A stretch of 64,000 nt of DNA, taken from Streptomyces flaveus (lineage in GTDB: Bacteria; Actinomycetota; Actinomycetes; Streptomycetales; Streptomycetaceae). The stretch's first letter is position 1, and each line of letters starts with the position of its first letter. The translations under genes and the position numbers were made by a program. The DNA lies in the NCBI RefSeq assembly GCF_014647675.1, contig NZ_BMPQ01000002.1, positions 683,222 through 747,221 on the forward strand, written 5' to 3'. Positions 62,695 through 64,000 of this stretch are shown here, in pieces. The notes beneath the pieces were generated by a model. The model made no database searches, was not told the origin of the DNA, and worked only from the letters and a program-made list of their open reading frames with translations.

Positions 62695-63065
62695 CGCTTC
62701 TCCCCTTCCTCCGCTTCCCGTTCCTTCAGGTACTCCGCGTACAGCTCCTCCGCCCGCGGAATGGCCTGCTTGTACCAGCCGGACCAGTTCCCCGACTTGT
62801 CGCCACCGAGCAGCAGGATCGCCGACCTCCACGGATCGAACGCGAAGATGATGCGGATCTCCGACCGCCCCGCCGACCCGGGTCTCAGCTCCTTCAGGTT
62901 GTGCACCACGGAGCCCTCCAGCCGGTCGACGAGCGGTCGCCCCATCCCCGGACCGCCATCGGCCAAGCGGTCAATGGAGTCGACGACCTGCGCTTTGGAC
63001 CCTTCTTCCAATCCATGGATCCAGGTCAGGCACTCATCCGTTACACGGATCTCCCACTCCTTCAC
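62691..63065 (-). CDS. RelE/HigB-type toxin (phage Gp49-like)
   Basis: A 124-residue protein: VTDECLTWIHGLEEGSKAQV, LKELRPGSAGRSEIRIIFAF and WSGWYKQAIPRAEELYAEYL fit HigB-like ribosome-dependent mRNA endonucleases of the PF05973 type. The start is GTG 63065 with a weak ribosome-binding site. Its own promoter is close (GTAGCGAATCCTCTAC at about 63075-63092, imperfect inverted repeat). Pairs with the HTH gene. Confidence 0.85.
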   Translation of the reverse strand: MKEWEIRVTDECLTWIHGLEEGSKAQVVDSIDRLADGGPGMGRPLVDRLEGSVVHNLKELRPGSAGRSEIRIIFAFDPWRSAILLLGGDKSGNWSGWYKQAIPRAEELYAEYLKEREAEEGEKR

Positions 63066-63271
63066 ACCTGAAGTGTAGCGAATCCTCTACTTCGCGGGGT
63101 GTGCTCACCGAGCGGCTCGACCGGCATCGCGACTCAGCTCGTGGACACGCCAGGAGGGCCTCGCCCCTCGCGCAGCCCAGGTCAGCGGGCCTCAGAACCC
63201 CGTCGGCGGGTCAGCACCAAGTCAGCACGCTCCCCGGAAAAGCCCGGAATCAGCCGGAGAAAACAGGAAAG

Positions 63272-63295
63272 GGCCAGACCCGAAGATCTGGCCCC
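63272..63295. terminator. Hairpin GGGCCAGA...TCTGGCCC
   Basis: GGGCCAGA (63272-63279) and TCTGGCCC (63288-63295) form an 8-bp stem with an 8-nt loop in the 442-bp gap 63066-63507. Such hairpins are common at the ends of Streptomyces genes; here no gene lies immediately upstream on either strand. The rest of the gap shows no gene. Confidence 0.5.
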
Positions 63296-63507
63296 TGACC
63301 TGGGGTTTCCTACCCTGACCAGCCACTTCAGCCGATCAAGGAACCAGGCACTACACGTTGAAGCGGAACATCCACCCCAGGGTTTCAACCTGCGAAAACA
63401 CCGGAGAATCGGGGTGTATCCAGCCAGGATCCAGCCGCCGGAAACCATGCATTGGGGACCCGGTTGGATGGCATTCCGCGAGGCGTCTCTGCTGGCGGAT
63501 GCGGTCG

Positions 63508-63700
63508 TCAGCGCCACAGCGTGCCGAGGGGCAGCACGTGCAGCCGGTCCTCGTAGGTGTAGGACCGCTTCCCCAGGTTGATCACCACTCCGCCCGCGAA
63601 GTCGCTGTCCTTGACCGTGGCGGCCGCTTTGACCTCCACCCCAGCAACCATCCCGGCATCCGTAAATCTGCCATCTCGTCCAGCCCGTTCGAACACCACC
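63508..63700 (-). pseudogene. C-terminal fragment of a DUF4143-type AAA ATPase
   Basis: The frame reads AGMVAGVEVKAAATVKDSDF and ends AGGVVINLGKRSYTYEDRLHVLPLGTLW; this is the ending of the AAA/DUF4143 family (I recall ...EVKAxATVxxxDFxGL...GVVLYxG...FGDRLxAVPxxxLW). Between DSDF and AGGVV the usual helix is missing, so a deletion is likely. No intact upstream part is seen. Confidence 0.5.
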
Positions 63701-63857
63701 GGACATGCCTCCTGCCAGGGGGCTCCTGAGCGAGAAGCGCGACACAGCCACAAGCCACGCCGACAGCCGCACGAGACAGCAACCCGGCACGTGGGGAGCA
63801 ACAGCGTGAGCAGGAAGCGTGTCACCAGCCGCAAGTAGGCCAGGGACCGGAAAGCCG

Positions 63858-64000
63858 TCAGTGTTGAGGCATTCCCGGCGGTGGGTGGGCGTCGTCGAGT
63901 TGCTCGCGGACCTGGACGTTCACTGTGGGATGCGCGTCACCGCCGTCCGTGCCCAGGCCCGCGAGCAGGCGCAGCCCGTCCTCGGTGGGGCTGCCGGGGG
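63858..64000 (-). CDS. 3' end of a gene cut by the window (partial)
   Basis: The frame from the window end to TGA at 63858 reads GSPTEDGLRLLAGLGTDGGD and ends HPPPGMPQH. It is polar with no domain recognised. It continues beyond position 64000. Confidence 0.4.
   Translation of the reverse strand, partial: PGSPTEDGLRLLAGLGTDGGDAHPTVNVQVREQLDDAHPPPGMPQH

Noticed and set aside
63340..63380. A short match on the minus strand to the end FRFNV of YchF-type GTPases, as a possible attachment scar
   Set aside because: Only five residues match, with no other YchF sequence and no integrase or tRNA; chance is likely.
7000..64000. CRISPR arrays
   Set aside because: No set of regularly spaced 20-40 bp repeats was seen; the only regular repeats are short and few.

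Overview
The window is high-GC actinobacterial chromosome, almost certainly Streptomyces. The evidence is strong third-position GC, many GTG/TTG starts, ATGA/GTGA-coupled operons, a TypA GTPase next to peptide ABC transporters, a three-gene succinate dehydrogenase/fumarate reductase (cytochrome b, flavoprotein, iron-sulfur), SpoIIE-type phosphatases with HATPase anti-sigma-like proteins, and small DUF/VOC/DinB genes. No rRNA, tRNA or CRISPR array was seen.

Layout. 0-7 kb: accessory and stress genes (Rpn-like PD-(D/E)XK protein, a frameshifted remnant, an S9 peptidase, an ArsR-type regulator with a perfect 17-bp inverted-repeat operator, VOC and DinB proteins, a decayed toxin-antitoxin pair). 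7-18 kb: a five-gene oligopeptide ABC transporter (SBP, two permeases, two ATPases), typA, and a second large SBP lipoprotein. 18-22 kb: succinate dehydrogenase/fumarate reductase. 22-34 kb: PAS/GAF/SpoIIE phosphatase, HATPase protein, NUDIX hydrolase, a GntR regulator, a 0.4-kb inverted-repeat intergenic element, a DUF4190 membrane protein, a secreted subtilisin with a P-domain, a SNF2 helicase and a methyltransferase. 34-37 kb: a defence/toxin-antitoxin patch (HEPN-MNT pair under a 30-bp palindrome, plus two antitoxins without partners). 37-42 kb: CPBP protease with a NarL-type two-component pair, then an OmpR-class sensor kinase without a visible regulator. 42-43 kb: a tnpB-only IS200/IS605-type element beside a truncated gene fragment.

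The centrepiece is a 14.5-kb, 13-gene, single-strand operon at 43.3-57.8 kb (minus strand, read from 57.8 down). It starts with the two enzymes that make 3-amino-4-hydroxybenzoate (GriI-type aldolase, GriH-type DHQ synthase II). An acyl-activating ligase, two acyl carrier proteins, a ketosynthase and a Cys-less short ketosynthase-like partner (a small type II PKS) follow. Next come a second adenylate-forming ligase that resembles the ATP-dependent diazotases, a Cys-rich 188-residue protein, an atypical SDR, then the nitrous-acid pair (flavin aspartate N-monooxygenase and nitrosuccinate lyase, as CreE/CreD) and an efflux pump. This is the logic of the avenalumic acid and p-coumaric acid type pathways: build an aminohydroxyaryl acid, extend it, diazotise the aromatic amine with self-made nitrite, and remove or replace the diazo group. 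No ketoreductase or dehydratase of recognisable type is in the operon, and no regulator.

58-64 kb: an MHS-family transporter, an RHS fragment, a secreted Tat-dependent FAD oxidoreductase, a HigBA-like toxin-antitoxin pair, a broken DUF4143 ATPase fragment and the 3' end of an unidentified gene.
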